Shown here piece after piece: positions 9,001 to 16,761 of a stretch of 43,179 bases of DNA. The position numbers were made by a program, and so were the translations under genes. The notes under the pieces were generated by a model. The model saw only the letters and a program-made list of their open reading frames with translations, ran no database searches and had not been told where the DNA came from. This stretch comes from a virus: positions 1 through 43,179 of IMG/VR virus record IMGVR_UViG_3300010373_000019; one strand, 5' to 3'. How positions within the stretch are numbered: position 1 is the first letter of the stretch; every line of letters begins with the position of its first letter.

Positions 9001-11584
9001 ATCTGCCTATTCAGATACCATGTATCATGATACAGGAATGGATGATTTATTTTATATAGTCCCAAAAGGAAGGTCTACAACTAATGTGGGTGATCTTTAT
9101 GTTTCAAATTCACCTGACCTTGCCACAGGCCAACATGGAAGATCTGGAGTAATGGTACAGTTTGATGCAAGTAAGTTAAAGGGTCAAATCAATAAAGAAA
9201 AACCTACTTGGGAATATTCGTGGGATCGGGGGCAAGGTGAATTTATTACTCGACATATGAGGGGTATTGATTATAGGAATGCTGTAAAGGGATTTACTAT
9301 CCAACCTGATGCTAGAATCTCCAAAGTACAAAGAATGCAATTACATAATTTAGAAGTAGATTTGTTAAGGGAGGGATGGAAGAAGATCGAGAATGGTGAT
9401 GGTTCTACTACGTATCAAAAACCTTCAGTAGGAACACCAACGTCCCAGCAAGGTTTCGTAACCTTCGATCAAGCAAAGAGGCTTGCCCTCTTGGCTAGCG
9501 GTGGCCTTGCTGGATATGCAATGGCCAGCGACCAGCATAAGTTGGCTGGGGCTATTAAGGGTAGTTTGGCTGGACTTATCCTTGGCAATGCAACCTGGAA
9601 GGGTACGCAGAATCTCATTGCTAGATTGAAGGAGGCCGACACACAACCTCGTGTTTCTAGTGTTCTGGATGGTCTGGAAGCAAGTAGGCAGATTGCCAAC
9701 CGTCATCTCTTTGCCACCTCTCAAGCTATCCGTTCAACTGTTCCTGACCCAGTTAGGAGAACTGCTATTGCGCATTGGTTGGAGGGAGATCGTACTATTA
9801 CACTCTCATCGGAGGAAAAGAAAGCAGCCCTCCAGACTCGTCTTGAGTTTGATTCCCTCCTAAGTCAGGCGCAGCAACTTGGGATTATTAAGCAGGGCCT
9901 TGCTGATTATGTAACTCATATCTACTCGAAAGATCCTGTTACCCAGTCTCTCTTGGAACAATATAAGGCTAGCAATGTTAAACAATCCACTAAGTATGGC
10001 TTGCAGAGGAAAGGACCTCCTACACTTAAAGCTGCCCTGAAGGCTGGTTTGAAGGTAACCACAGATATCTCTGATATCTTGGATCACTATGGAGAGGATT
10101 TGAATACTGCCATTCATAGTAAGATTGCCATTAATGCCTTGAAGAAGATGGATGATGGGAAGGGTACACCTCTTGTTATTGGAGCAGCTAAGGCTCCTGG
10201 GCATTATGTTACTAACGATCATCCCGCACTTCGAGGTTTGAAGATTCATCCAGCTATCGCAACGGAAATGTCGCATGTGTTTGATGTGTATAGGCCCGGG
10301 ATTGTAGCAGGTTCTTATGATGCCCTGAATAATGCGGTCCGACGTGTTAAACTGTCCTTCTCCCTATTCCATGCAAAGAACCTTGCAGATGTTGCAATGG
10401 GCATGAAATCTAATCCCCTCGCTAATCTTGCTGATGTTGGCAAAAGTGCAGTGGGAAAGAGCAGGGCACATGAGATGATTAAGAATCCTGTGCCTGGGGA
10501 TGTGATAGATCAGATGATTAAGGGAGGAGCAGTTGGTGAATTCTCCCCTCGACCCTCGGGGAATATGGATGAGGGGAGGCCTATGGAAGCTACTCTCGAT
10601 GCCATTGGAGATAGCCTGGATAAGATTTTTCCTGGCCTTGGCAAGTTAACTGAACCGGTAAAGACGCTAGATCAGGCTACGCAGAAGTTACTGTGGAAGA
10701 ATGTTTGGACTGGTCTTAAGGCATCAGCAATTGAGGCAAAGTTTAATACCCTCAAGAAGAACTGGGCTGCGGAGGTTAGCAAGAATCCACAGGCAAAGAT
10801 GCCTAGTGATGATAATCTTTGGAAAGTTGCATCCTCTTTTGGCAACAATACATTTGGTGGATTGAACTGGAGAAGGATTGCAAATGAGGTGAAGAATAAG
10901 TATCTTCGGGAATTAACGATGAGCAGCTTTGCTCCTCCTGGAAGGAGGAAGCTAGGAGTATTGATGCTTGCTCCTGATTTTACTGCGTCCACAATGAGGC
11001 ATATCATTAAGATGTATGGTGAGGGGACCGGTATTAAGGGAGTTTTTTCACCACGAACACTTGCTGATCTGCATAGGCAATGGTTCATTAAGAGTGCCCT
11101 CTACTATATGGTAGTAGGAAATGCCATGAACTATGCCCTCTCTGGTCACTTCATGTGGGATAATAAAGACCCCTTCATGATTGATATGGGTGACGGAAGG
11201 AAGATGCAATGGTCAAAGGTACTCACCGATCCATTTAGGATTGCGATGCACCCTGGGCAGGAGGCAGTCAATAAATTGAATCCTCTTGTACAGGAGGGAT
11301 TGGATCAAGCCCTTAATACTCAATACCTCTCCGCAGGTGGACATGCACCGAGGATGGAAGGAATGCCTGCTCACCTTGCTCACGCAGCACAGTTGTTTGA
11401 TCCTATTCAATCTAGCCAGATTGGTCAGGCTGGTTGGTCCTCTCTCATCTACGGGACTGCTGGTACTCCTGTATATGGTGAGACGGATAAGATGCGGCAG
11501 GAGAGGAAGGAACAAGGGATTGAAAAGAGGCGACAGGAAAGGAGAAATCATCCTCGTCGGTCAGGTTGGAAAACTCACTATTAA
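6002..11584 (+). CDS. Giant polyvalent internal virion protein with HETQH metallopeptidase-like and ART-like regions
   Basis: The 1860-residue protein is the largest in the genome and stands where P22 gp16 would be. Two glycine-rich hydrophobic segments (about 670-710 and 1160-1195) resemble those of large polyvalent phage proteins. Residues 849-853 are HETQH within IFAHETQHAIQHAEGLP, a zincin-like site. Residues about 977-1140, from YHDTGMDDLFYIVPKGR through GDLYVSNSPDLATG to GEFITRH, look like an ADP-ribosyltransferase-type barrel; the DNA there is more AT-rich than its flanks. The last third (about 1430-1810, with DPFRIAMHPGQEAVNKLNPL) resembles the LPD38-type region. It is probably ejected into the host with the DNA. 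Domain names are from pattern memory. Confidence 0.75.
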   Translation: MDSIFDSVGQSSTSSDPVVTPPSQGDVNSLLQQATAMANQGGPGANVAAADKWLQEQMTKEGAQPNGKQPSIFDGMPAGKLKEASDVTHKETSNTSDAFKPDSGLATFGKSFLAGVQTSILDPVARLQSQVFNYLSHPEALQTIDAGKITPQQKEAAKLIGADVGDNWGKILKMSPEDLEKFRSSSEEAFGFNQDEQKARDAAIAAGKEYSGPMEGLLQHSALKDLLGYVYNPNESNTKLYQKVNEVVKLQDMVTNPSKYDPKQVVAAQKILTAYKTQSAEGLGTKVKEGLKGAIQNPLGTLNALLADPELALAPELKLGQAGYAAKIAEGTEVAAKATQAAELASKIKGVASAMPDIAEAAGQAAKGYEETAKTAMEGANNVALKKYATSVASSGVAGSGINTGISAMQQKEEQGYVQRGSLPSAAIQGAAIGAGLSSLGGRDNVRAEFEKHIQESGTREAGNNNPQTDTHGNPATQNEGKKPGEPLSPDTPINKSGTVPYYGGVDSNGKVIHLDKNTPDVVQYKDRSGKQVNIPVKKTVAYHEATEYPLMHMEGPIESDTLAKLKEKIAGQGTLSKEVEGKLVKGESLSYPEAHEIATWAENNMVHQLYDVDPKVYQKGLKPYIKDVGNAAEKAPASSIPETLDTKPYDDMNHPENLKGRGKRPVVDAIKGGAKTAAVLGGGAAAGAYLSDKDQKGKGALGGSLAMFLGKLARTHDFAAQELAEGMERAGKTPEEIHQQTGMFKSINGQWLHEISDLGMDFDRAKLAETEKTGKAVPLFDVLKHPELEKAYGHILGRVKVRQQSMEGLGGYYNPHDKVLTLNDPKYLDKLAKRHKDEGLKPESIFAHETQHAIQHAEGLPTGDSPQRHLRNLEINKQFMEDNLSEYQNVVSKLRDMGKHSLADSYMVKANELRKDISSRYTPRAMQEEAQRRYRASAGEQEAFNVQDRFNMTPEERAKSFPPSTMTLPYEDQNVRYNSESFHVLPNISSLKDNYTKPLSAYSDTMYHDTGMDDLFYIVPKGRSTTNVGDLYVSNSPDLATGQHGRSGVMVQFDASKLKGQINKEKPTWEYSWDRGQGEFITRHMRGIDYRNAVKGFTIQPDARISKVQRMQLHNLEVDLLREGWKKIENGDGSTTYQKPSVGTPTSQQGFVTFDQAKRLALLASGGLAGYAMASDQHKLAGAIKGSLAGLILGNATWKGTQNLIARLKEADTQPRVSSVLDGLEASRQIANRHLFATSQAIRSTVPDPVRRTAIAHWLEGDRTITLSSEEKKAALQTRLEFDSLLSQAQQLGIIKQGLADYVTHIYSKDPVTQSLLEQYKASNVKQSTKYGLQRKGPPTLKAALKAGLKVTTDISDILDHYGEDLNTAIHSKIAINALKKMDDGKGTPLVIGAAKAPGHYVTNDHPALRGLKIHPAIATEMSHVFDVYRPGIVAGSYDALNNAVRRVKLSFSLFHAKNLADVAMGMKSNPLANLADVGKSAVGKSRAHEMIKNPVPGDVIDQMIKGGAVGEFSPRPSGNMDEGRPMEATLDAIGDSLDKIFPGLGKLTEPVKTLDQATQKLLWKNVWTGLKASAIEAKFNTLKKNWAAEVSKNPQAKMPSDDNLWKVASSFGNNTFGGLNWRRIANEVKNKYLRELTMSSFAPPGRRKLGVLMLAPDFTASTMRHIIKMYGEGTGIKGVFSPRTLADLHRQWFIKSALYYMVVGNAMNYALSGHFMWDNKDPFMIDMGDGRKMQWSKVLTDPFRIAMHPGQEAVNKLNPLVQEGLDQALNTQYLSAGGHAPRMEGMPAHLAHAAQLFDPIQSSQIGQAGWSSLIYGTAGTPVYGETDKMRQERKEQGIEKRRQERRNHPRRSGWKTHY

Positions 11585-11595
11585 TAGAGGTCATT

Positions 11596-12012
11596 ATGGG
11601 CAGTTCAGATTACTTACTTCTCGGTGATTGGAATGTTCAGTGCTACCAGTGCGGCAGGAAGGTGAAAGCCAGTAAGACGGTGAGGAATTGGCAAGGTTAT
11701 CGAGTTCACCCGGAACATAATGAACCTCGGCAGACTCAAGACTTTGTGAGGGGAGTTCCTGATAATCAGATTCCACCATGGGTTCAGCCTTGGCCAACTC
11801 CCATCTATACTTATGTGAATAGTGTTATTGGGTATGGGAATGGAGTGACTACGCAGTTTCAGTTAGGAGACGGTCTATACTCTACCACTGTTACTGGTGT
11901 AAATGTGGATGGCACAAGTGTTAGTTGGACGGATAATGGAAAGGGACTTATTACAATAATGGTCCCAAGTAAGGGGCAAGTGGTGCAAGCATCTGGTACG
12001 GAGACTGTGTGA
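11596..12012 (+). CDS. Conserved phage structural protein with CxxCG zinc-ribbon-like start
   Basis: The 138-residue product starts MGSSDYLLLGDWNVQCYQCG and carries the pattern RQTQDFVRGVPDNQ, which I recognise from a widespread uncharacterised phage protein next to tail or lysis genes. The C-terminal 80 residues are beta-rich. I chose the ATG at 11596 because GAGG precedes it by 5 nt; a longer frame from 11566 would overlap the giant gene and has no ribosome site. Only one CxxC pair is visible, with nearby His residues. Confidence 0.7.
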   Translation: MGSSDYLLLGDWNVQCYQCGRKVKASKTVRNWQGYRVHPEHNEPRQTQDFVRGVPDNQIPPWVQPWPTPIYTYVNSVIGYGNGVTTQFQLGDGLYSTTVTGVNVDGTSVSWTDNGKGLITIMVPSKGQVVQASGTETV

Positions 12013-12227
12013 TGGAACTTATTGAGAATTGGAAGAAGTGCCTGAAACTCTACTCAGTTAGGTTTCATATCGTTGGGTTAGTCTTATCAGGAATAAGTAC
12101 CGCATTGGCACTTGTATATGGCGCCGCTGATAGCATCCAACATAGTCTATTGCATACGTGGGAAACTTACCTCATCTTCTTCATCATTTTCCTTGGCGCG
12201 TTCATTGGAAGGCTCATTAAACAATGA
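12012..12227 (+). CDS. Putative holin
   Basis: The 71-residue protein has two hydrophobic helices (about 20-38, VGLVLSGISTALALVYGA, and 52-66, YLIFFIIFLGAFIGRLI). It ends in a basic tail (RLIKQ), as in class II holins. It is coupled to the preceding gene by TGATG and to the lysozyme by ATGA. The position immediately before endolysin and spanins makes it the likely timing pore. Confidence 0.75.
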   Translation: MELIENWKKCLKLYSVRFHIVGLVLSGISTALALVYGAADSIQHSLLHTWETYLIFFIIFLGAFIGRLIKQ

Positions 12228-12700
12228 AACCAAATTGGAAGAAACTTGCAATATCGGGAGGCGGCGCTGGTTTACTCCTTGCTTCCCTTGCGGGATATTA
12301 TGAAGGTACTAGGTATGTTCCATATCAAGACCCAGCATCTCCTCTTATTTGGAATAATTGTCAGGGGAATACACATGGGGTTGATCCTAAGAAGGTTATG
12401 ACTCCAGAGGAATGTGATGGTGTTGATAGAGGGAATCAAGAAGCAGCCTTTACATCTCTTCATAGATTGGTTAAATATCCTCTTACAAGGAATCAAGCGG
12501 TATCCTTTGCTGACTTTATTTATAATGCAGGGGAAGGGAAATTTGCCGCTTCTAGTATGCTGAAGGATATAAATAATGGAGATGTGAAGGATGGATGTGC
12601 TCAGCTGCTGAGGTGGGTTTATGCAAATGGAAAGAAATTACCTGGTCTAGTAGCTAGAAGGCAGGCAGAATATACGATATGTATAACGGAGGAGAAATGA
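12224..12700 (+). CDS. Endolysin, GH24 lysozyme family, SAR-type N-terminus
   Basis: The 158-residue protein starts with a weakly hydrophobic Gly/Ala-rich segment (about residues 9-25, ISGGGAGLLLASLAGYY). This fits a signal-arrest-release anchor. It is followed at once by YEGTRYVPYQDP. Glu27 and Asp36, eight residues apart, match the catalytic Glu and Asp of phage lysozymes. The third position is probably the Thr in NCQGNTHG, behind a small insertion. LTRNQAVSFADFIYNAGEG is the typical family middle. It cleaves peptidoglycan from the periplasm. Confidence 0.88.
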   Translation: MKPNWKKLAISGGGAGLLLASLAGYYEGTRYVPYQDPASPLIWNNCQGNTHGVDPKKVMTPEECDGVDRGNQEAAFTSLHRLVKYPLTRNQAVSFADFIYNAGEGKFAASSMLKDINNGDVKDGCAQLLRWVYANGKKLPGLVARRQAEYTICITEEK

Positions 12701-13197
12701 CTTTACCTAGTCTTCGTGATTCTCTATATCTCTTGGCAGAACTTATCCTCTGCATATTGCTTGCATTAGTTTGGGGATTGATACAACATAGGAGAGGAGT
12801 TGATTGGCAACTACAGCAGGATAAGAATGCTGTTGTCCTTGTGAATAAGATATCTCCTATGATTACGGAGAAGGTGGTAAGGGAATATATACCAAAGATA
12901 GAGTATATAAAGGGTCAGACGGTTTCTATCATTAAGAAGGTACCAGTCTATGTTACAGAAGAAGATAATTTTCATGCTACTATCAACAACGGCTTTGTCA
13001 GCATGTGGAACGCAACAAATAAAATGCAACTTCCCAGTTCCCCCGGAGCAGATTATGAAAAATCCTCCTACGTTGTCCTCTCAGACATTGCAGCCGAGCA
13101 CGCAAGGGAAGCAGCCATCTGTACAGAAACAGAGCGGCAACGGGACGCCTTGAAGGATTGGATACTCTCCCAGCAGAAATTATATAATAACAAGTAA
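12697..13197 (+). CDS. i-spanin (Rz-like)
   Basis: The 166-residue protein has an N-terminal membrane helix (AELILCILLALVWGLI), a charged periplasmic helix and a C-terminal region (ETERQRDALKDWILSQQ) typical of Rz inner-membrane spanins. The ATG at 12697 follows GGAGGAGAA and overlaps the endolysin stop. A second frame inside it encodes the lipoprotein partner. Together they would fuse inner and outer membranes at lysis. Confidence 0.8.
   Translation: MTLPSLRDSLYLLAELILCILLALVWGLIQHRRGVDWQLQQDKNAVVLVNKISPMITEKVVREYIPKIEYIKGQTVSIIKKVPVYVTEEDNFHATINNGFVSMWNATNKMQLPSSPGADYEKSSYVVLSDIAAEHAREAAICTETERQRDALKDWILSQQKLYNNK
12950..13153 (+). CDS. o-spanin lipoprotein (Rz1-like), nested in Rz
   Basis: This 67-residue frame lies wholly inside the i-spanin gene in the +1 frame. 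It has a lipoprotein signal (MLQKKIIFMLLSTTALSAC) with lipobox LSAC and lipidated Cys19. A short Pro/Gln/Ser-rich mature part follows, exactly the Rz1 design. A GAAGG stretch precedes the ATG. It implies an outer membrane, hence a Gram-negative host. Confidence 0.82.
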   Translation: MLQKKIIFMLLSTTALSACGTQQIKCNFPVPPEQIMKNPPTLSSQTLQPSTQGKQPSVQKQSGNGTP

Positions 13198-13200
13198 AAG

Positions 13201-13227
13201 AAAGCCCCCAATCAAGGGGGCTTTTTA
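13201..13227. terminator. Bidirectional intrinsic terminator between convergent blocks
   Basis: A perfect 9-bp stem (AAAGCCCCC/GGGGGCTTT) with a 6-nt loop is followed by T5 on the plus strand; TTTCTTTT follows it on the minus strand. It lies 3 bases after the i-spanin stop and about 26 bases beyond the stop of the convergent ATPase gene, so it can end both transcription blocks. Confidence 0.92.
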
Positions 13228-13231
13228 TATG

Positions 13232-13254
13232 GAGTGTAAAAAATATTTACACTC
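13232..13254. repeat. Dispersed 23-bp palindrome, copy 2
   Basis: Perfect-arm copy (GAGTGTAAA-N5-TTTACACTC) between the convergent blocks. It overlaps the TGA of the minus-strand ATPase gene by two bases. No gene starts next to it on either strand, which argues against a simple promoter or translational-control role for every copy. Confidence 0.9.
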
Positions 13255-14467
13255 ATTTCTCTTTCTCTCCTATCCATTCATACGTCTTATCTTGGGCATT
13301 TGGCAGGAGTTTGACTCGGACCACCCCTGCTTGTCGGAGGGTCTCTTCAATGGCGGTCATTGTTGCGGCATCTACATCCCGGTAGAAACGACGCAATACC
13401 ATCGTCCTTGTTGTAATTCCGACTTTCTCAATATAACTCCTGATTGCCTCCGTTGCGTCACTGTTTTTATTCCTACCAAATCCCCCAAAGGTCTTGTGCA
13501 TGTTAACCTCAGCACCTTGGAGGAGGGATAATGCACGGTCGAAATCCTTCCCCTTTATAACTAGGTCATCTCCTCGGGAGGCACTACAGATTAGGAGGAG
13601 CTTGCGCAGGTGAGTTGCCCTTCTCTCATTGTAGCCAGCAAACCTCGGATCGTCTACTGCATTGATTCCCTGATCGGAGAGGTTACTTTGCTCGGTATAC
13701 CATCGCACATACTTCTCTTTGGCGTCCCTATCCATTCTAATCTCCCCAGAGAGTTTGCTTATCCTCTCAAGATCACGGGCAAGCATCTCTTGGAGTTCCT
13801 CCTCCCTCTTGGTCATTGTATGCTCGGGGACTATCTTCCTTTTCTTCTCCTCTACTATGAAGATGATTCGACTGGTGAAACCACCACCGACTGCCTCATG
13901 AGGAATCATGCTTTGAATCCAATCTGGTGCGGTACCACCAACAAGATTAAGACACAGTCCATGAAGGGTATCTTTACCTCTACCGACCGTTTCGTATTCC
14001 CAATCATCCTTACTGTCATACCAGTCGGTAAGGTTACTGAGGTACGCAATATCACCCTGGCCCAAGAAAACGGAAAGTTCCTCGGAAAATGCAGTGACAG
14101 CACAATGATACTTGACTTTACCATCGGTTGGGTCCTGGAAGTTTACACTAGCTCGCTTCATGGCGAGGATCATTGCTTGCCTGCCGGAACTACTCTCGGG
14201 GGTTACCGTTACACCTGGGACTTGCTTCAAGAGATCCTTTGCGATACCAATGGAGACACCTTTCCTTGTTCGGCCACTCGGTCCGATCAGGACAACATAG
14301 ATATTGGGATAAATTACTTGTCCAAGACCCCATTTCAAATATACCCTTCTTTGTAGGGCTCCTGCAATGACGCTAAGGCCGCACCAAGTATGATAGGAAA
14401 GGGGGGATTCGCTATTCTCGGTATATTCAAGATATGCATCTAGCCAATTAGTGAGTTCCCGTGCCAT
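13253..14467 (-). CDS. DUF3987-like P-loop ATPase, putative replicative helicase
   Basis: The 404-residue protein has SYHTWCGLSVIAGALQRRVY, then a variant Walker A GPSGRTRKGVS (about 61-71). An acidic strand (VTAFSEELSVFL) may serve as Walker B, and LVGGTAPDWIQSMIPHEAVG resembles sensor 1 plus an arginine-finger region. This layout is that of the DUF3987-type ATPases that replace a helicase in many small phages. It is the last gene of the replication operon and overlaps the zinc-finger gene's stop, so it is probably coupled to it. Helicase activity is inferred from family and context. Confidence 0.7.
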   Translation of the reverse strand: MARELTNWLDAYLEYTENSESPLSYHTWCGLSVIAGALQRRVYLKWGLGQVIYPNIYVVLIGPSGRTRKGVSIGIAKDLLKQVPGVTVTPESSSGRQAMILAMKRASVNFQDPTDGKVKYHCAVTAFSEELSVFLGQGDIAYLSNLTDWYDSKDDWEYETVGRGKDTLHGLCLNLVGGTAPDWIQSMIPHEAVGGGFTSRIIFIVEEKKRKIVPEHTMTKREEELQEMLARDLERISKLSGEIRMDRDAKEKYVRWYTEQSNLSDQGINAVDDPRFAGYNERRATHLRKLLLICSASRGDDLVIKGKDFDRALSLLQGAEVNMHKTFGGFGRNKNSDATEAIRSYIEKVGITTRTMVLRRFYRDVDAATMTAIEETLRQAGVVRVKLLPNAQDKTYEWIGEKEK

Positions 14468-14843
14468 AAGTATCCAGTATGTAACGATTACAGATAATGG
14501 CTACCTTCTTACATGTGTCTACGTCAAACATCCCGATATGACATGATGATATTGGAATATCTAATTGTTCAGCCAGCCAAACATAACAGCTGCCTCTCTT
14601 TTTTCCATACCTTTTCCAAAGGGGATCAAATGCGGCGTGCGCAGACATTTTTGCTTTTCTTAATTCTGCATTTGCAAGCCTTCCTAAAGGATTTGGAGTT
14701 CCTTCATGGCAACCTACAAAGGCATCACACTCATCACAAAAATAAAATTGCTTTTTAAAAAGATCCGGTCTATGAGGATATATAACTTTCCCAGTTACAA
14801 GTTTAGCTTGATTTCCACAATAATCACAGTTAACTATTTTCAT
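14448..14843 (-). CDS. Zinc-finger protein, DUF3268-like
   Basis: The 131-residue product has CDYCG near residue 6 and FYFCDECDAFVGCHEGT at about 35-50. The patterns VIYPHRPDLFKKQFYFC and PLGRLANAELRKAKMSAHAA are the signature of DUF3268, a phage family with a four-cysteine zinc site. Its role is unknown; it usually sits next to replication genes, as here. I chose the second of two close ATGs because AGGA stands 6 nt before it. Confidence 0.75.
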   Translation of the reverse strand: MKIVNCDYCGNQAKLVTGKVIYPHRPDLFKKQFYFCDECDAFVGCHEGTPNPLGRLANAELRKAKMSAHAAFDPLWKRYGKKRGSCYVWLAEQLDIPISSCHIGMFDVDTCKKVAIICNRYILDTYGTGTH

Positions 14844-16365
14844 GACCATTCCTTTCTTTCAGCATACTAAGGATGGTTGCATGGTCAGTTAGGTCTCTCA
14901 TACCCTCTTTGTTATGTGTTTTATGGAAACTGCCCCAGTTCAAACCAACCTTCGCATCGGTGGCAATTTTGAATTCATTACCATTGTAACAGAGGGTAGG
15001 ACTGGTGTAGGTATTTACTTTATCAATAATTATTTTATACTTCTCTGGATCGGTAATCACATCGACAGGGACTTGCATGAGGATACTATCATGGACTTGG
15101 GCAAGGAGGTCAATGTCGAACTTCCTGGTGAGGAGTTCATCGTGATAGATCTTTACCATCCCTTGATTGAGGGAATCTACTACGGTGGACTGGGGAAGCA
15201 TACTGTAGGCACTTTTCCACAGGTCACTTCCCCACTCACCCATGAAGAGGACCTTTCGTCCGAAGCAATTGGTTAAGGTACGATCTTTCTGGAGTTGACG
15301 CTGCACAGTCTGGTAGTATAGACGAATACCAGGGTAGATTGAGTGGTAGAGTTCAATGATCCTCTTGGCTTCCTTAATTTCAATCTCATTCAGGAGGGCG
15401 AATTGATTGAATCCCTCATCGTAGTTGAGACCGTGATTGGACTTCTTCCCACATTGCCGAAGGGACATGCCCTTGATCCAACCGTTTGTGTAGTATTTCT
15501 GGAGGAGAGAATCCTCCATACGAAGATTATGGATTACACTGGAGTTAGTGGAGTGACCAATGGTCTCACTGTCATGTTTGATGATTTCCTTAGGCACATC
15601 GAACATCAAGGAAGCAGTGTGCACATGCACGTCTACTCCATCCTTGATGGCTTGAATCATGTTGGCATCATTGGCGAGGTAGGCAACTACTACCCATTCC
15701 GCCTGCCTCTTATCAAATTCAATAAGGACTTTTCCCTTGTCAGCGACTAGAAACTTCTTGAATTCCTGGGGGAGATTCTGGTAATTCATACCAGTTCCCA
15801 TGATAGTCTGACTGCTGCTGAGGCGGCCGAACTTAGTTCCCCGTGGATTATATGAGCCCCGTAGTCGACCATCCTCATCGAACTTCATGTTGAGGTAGGT
15901 GTTATATAACTTCTGGAGACCTCGTACTTCCTGAACCAACTTAGCCTCACGCATTCCGTGATACTTGGCAGTACCCCTAGCAAGGCGCTTCATAGCATTG
16001 TCATCGGTTGTTATCTGTTTGGTTTTTGGCTTGAGAATTGGCGGTAGCCCTTTTTCTACATAGAAGTATTGGCTGACCTGTTTGGAACTATTCACGTTAA
16101 GGGGATGGCCACACAGTTCATCGAGTTTACCTTGTTTCTCTGCTGCACTGCGCAGGACGTCCTCTCGTGTCTGCGCCAACAACTCATGGTTGACCTTCAT
16201 TCCCTTTGTCTGGAGGTAAGTCAAGACAGGAAACAGTGCGATGGTCATATTGTATGTGGCATCATATCCTTGTTCATGGATAGCAGACCAGAATTTATTG
16301 TGAATTTCCACCATACACGCACTATCAAGGGCAGAGTATCGAAGGAAGGTTTCATCCATTTTCAT
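14830..16365 (-). CDS. Family A DNA polymerase, Exo III motif plus polymerase domain (split gene, part 2)
   Basis: The 511-residue protein opens with the Exo III motif (YSALDSACMVEI, residues 9-20) of a 3'-5' exonuclease whose other motifs are on the protein encoded at 17312-18316. Polymerase motif A is around EFDKRQAEWVVVAYLAND, motif B is RQCGKKSNHGLNY and motif C is QVHDSILM. Motif B has His where E. coli Pol I has Phe762. Motif C reads HDS rather than the usual HDE. GGAGG precedes the ATG by 7 nt, so this half is translated well on its own. It should replicate the phage genome together with its partner. Confidence 0.92.
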   Translation of the reverse strand: MKMDETFLRYSALDSACMVEIHNKFWSAIHEQGYDATYNMTIALFPVLTYLQTKGMKVNHELLAQTREDVLRSAAEKQGKLDELCGHPLNVNSSKQVSQYFYVEKGLPPILKPKTKQITTDDNAMKRLARGTAKYHGMREAKLVQEVRGLQKLYNTYLNMKFDEDGRLRGSYNPRGTKFGRLSSSQTIMGTGMNYQNLPQEFKKFLVADKGKVLIEFDKRQAEWVVVAYLANDANMIQAIKDGVDVHVHTASLMFDVPKEIIKHDSETIGHSTNSSVIHNLRMEDSLLQKYYTNGWIKGMSLRQCGKKSNHGLNYDEGFNQFALLNEIEIKEAKRIIELYHSIYPGIRLYYQTVQRQLQKDRTLTNCFGRKVLFMGEWGSDLWKSAYSMLPQSTVVDSLNQGMVKIYHDELLTRKFDIDLLAQVHDSILMQVPVDVITDPEKYKIIIDKVNTYTSPTLCYNGNEFKIATDAKVGLNWGSFHKTHNKEGMRDLTDHATILSMLKERNGHENS

Positions 16366-16580
16366 TCTATTCCTCCTTCTTCTCGGAGTGGGCAGAGGGA
16401 GTGCATTCTCTCAAGGAGTTGCAATCCCTTTGCAAAACAATCATCATTATCATAGAAGGGAAACTTCTCTATTAGGAGTTCTCCGTATTCAAATATTCTG
16501 AAGGAGAAGTAATGTGTGGGACTATGATGCTCAATTATTACCAGTTCTCTTGTGTGAGGTATTATATCGAGCATGGTCAT
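16362..16580 (-). CDS. Small hypothetical protein inside the split polymerase locus
   Basis: The 72-residue frame starts MTMLDIIPHTRELVIIEHHS; GAGG is 7 nt upstream. A longer frame from 16604 would overlap the previous gene without a ribosome site. Its TGA overlaps the ATG of the polymerase gene. The N-terminal half is beta-rich and aromatic (HSPTHYFSFRIFEYGELL). No family recognised. Confidence 0.55.
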   Translation of the reverse strand: MTMLDIIPHTRELVIIEHHSPTHYFSFRIFEYGELLIEKFPFYDNDDCFAKGLQLLERMHSLCPLREEGGIE

Positions 16581-16582
16581 GA

Positions 16583-16759
16583 TTAATCCTCGCAGTTTTT
16601 GCAACGGCGATTATCAAGGAGTTCCTCTAAGGCTGCGCTGGCTTCTTCCATGGTATCATAGGGACCATGTTCCGTTTTCATGTATAGGAAATACCAACCA
16701 TTACGGTAGGCCTCATCCTTGTTGAGGAACTCCCTCTCGTAGACAGTTAGGGATCGCAT
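16583..16759 (-). CDS. Small hypothetical protein (58 aa) with C-terminal CxxC
   Basis: The frame starts MRSLTVYEREFLNKDEAYRN after a strong GGAGG (7 nt spacing). It ends in NRRCKNCED, a single CxxC. The middle (GPYDTMEEASAALEELL) looks helical. It is the second of three genes lying between the two polymerase halves. Function unknown. Confidence 0.55.
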   Translation of the reverse strand: MRSLTVYEREFLNKDEAYRNGWYFLYMKTEHGPYDTMEEASAALEELLDNRRCKNCED

Positions 16760-16761
16760 TA

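Noticed and set aside
13610-14356. Long open frame of 248 codons on the plus strand
   Set aside because: It lies opposite the DUF3987-like ATPase gene, has no ribosome site and no recognisable protein pattern; it is a by-product of that gene's codon use.
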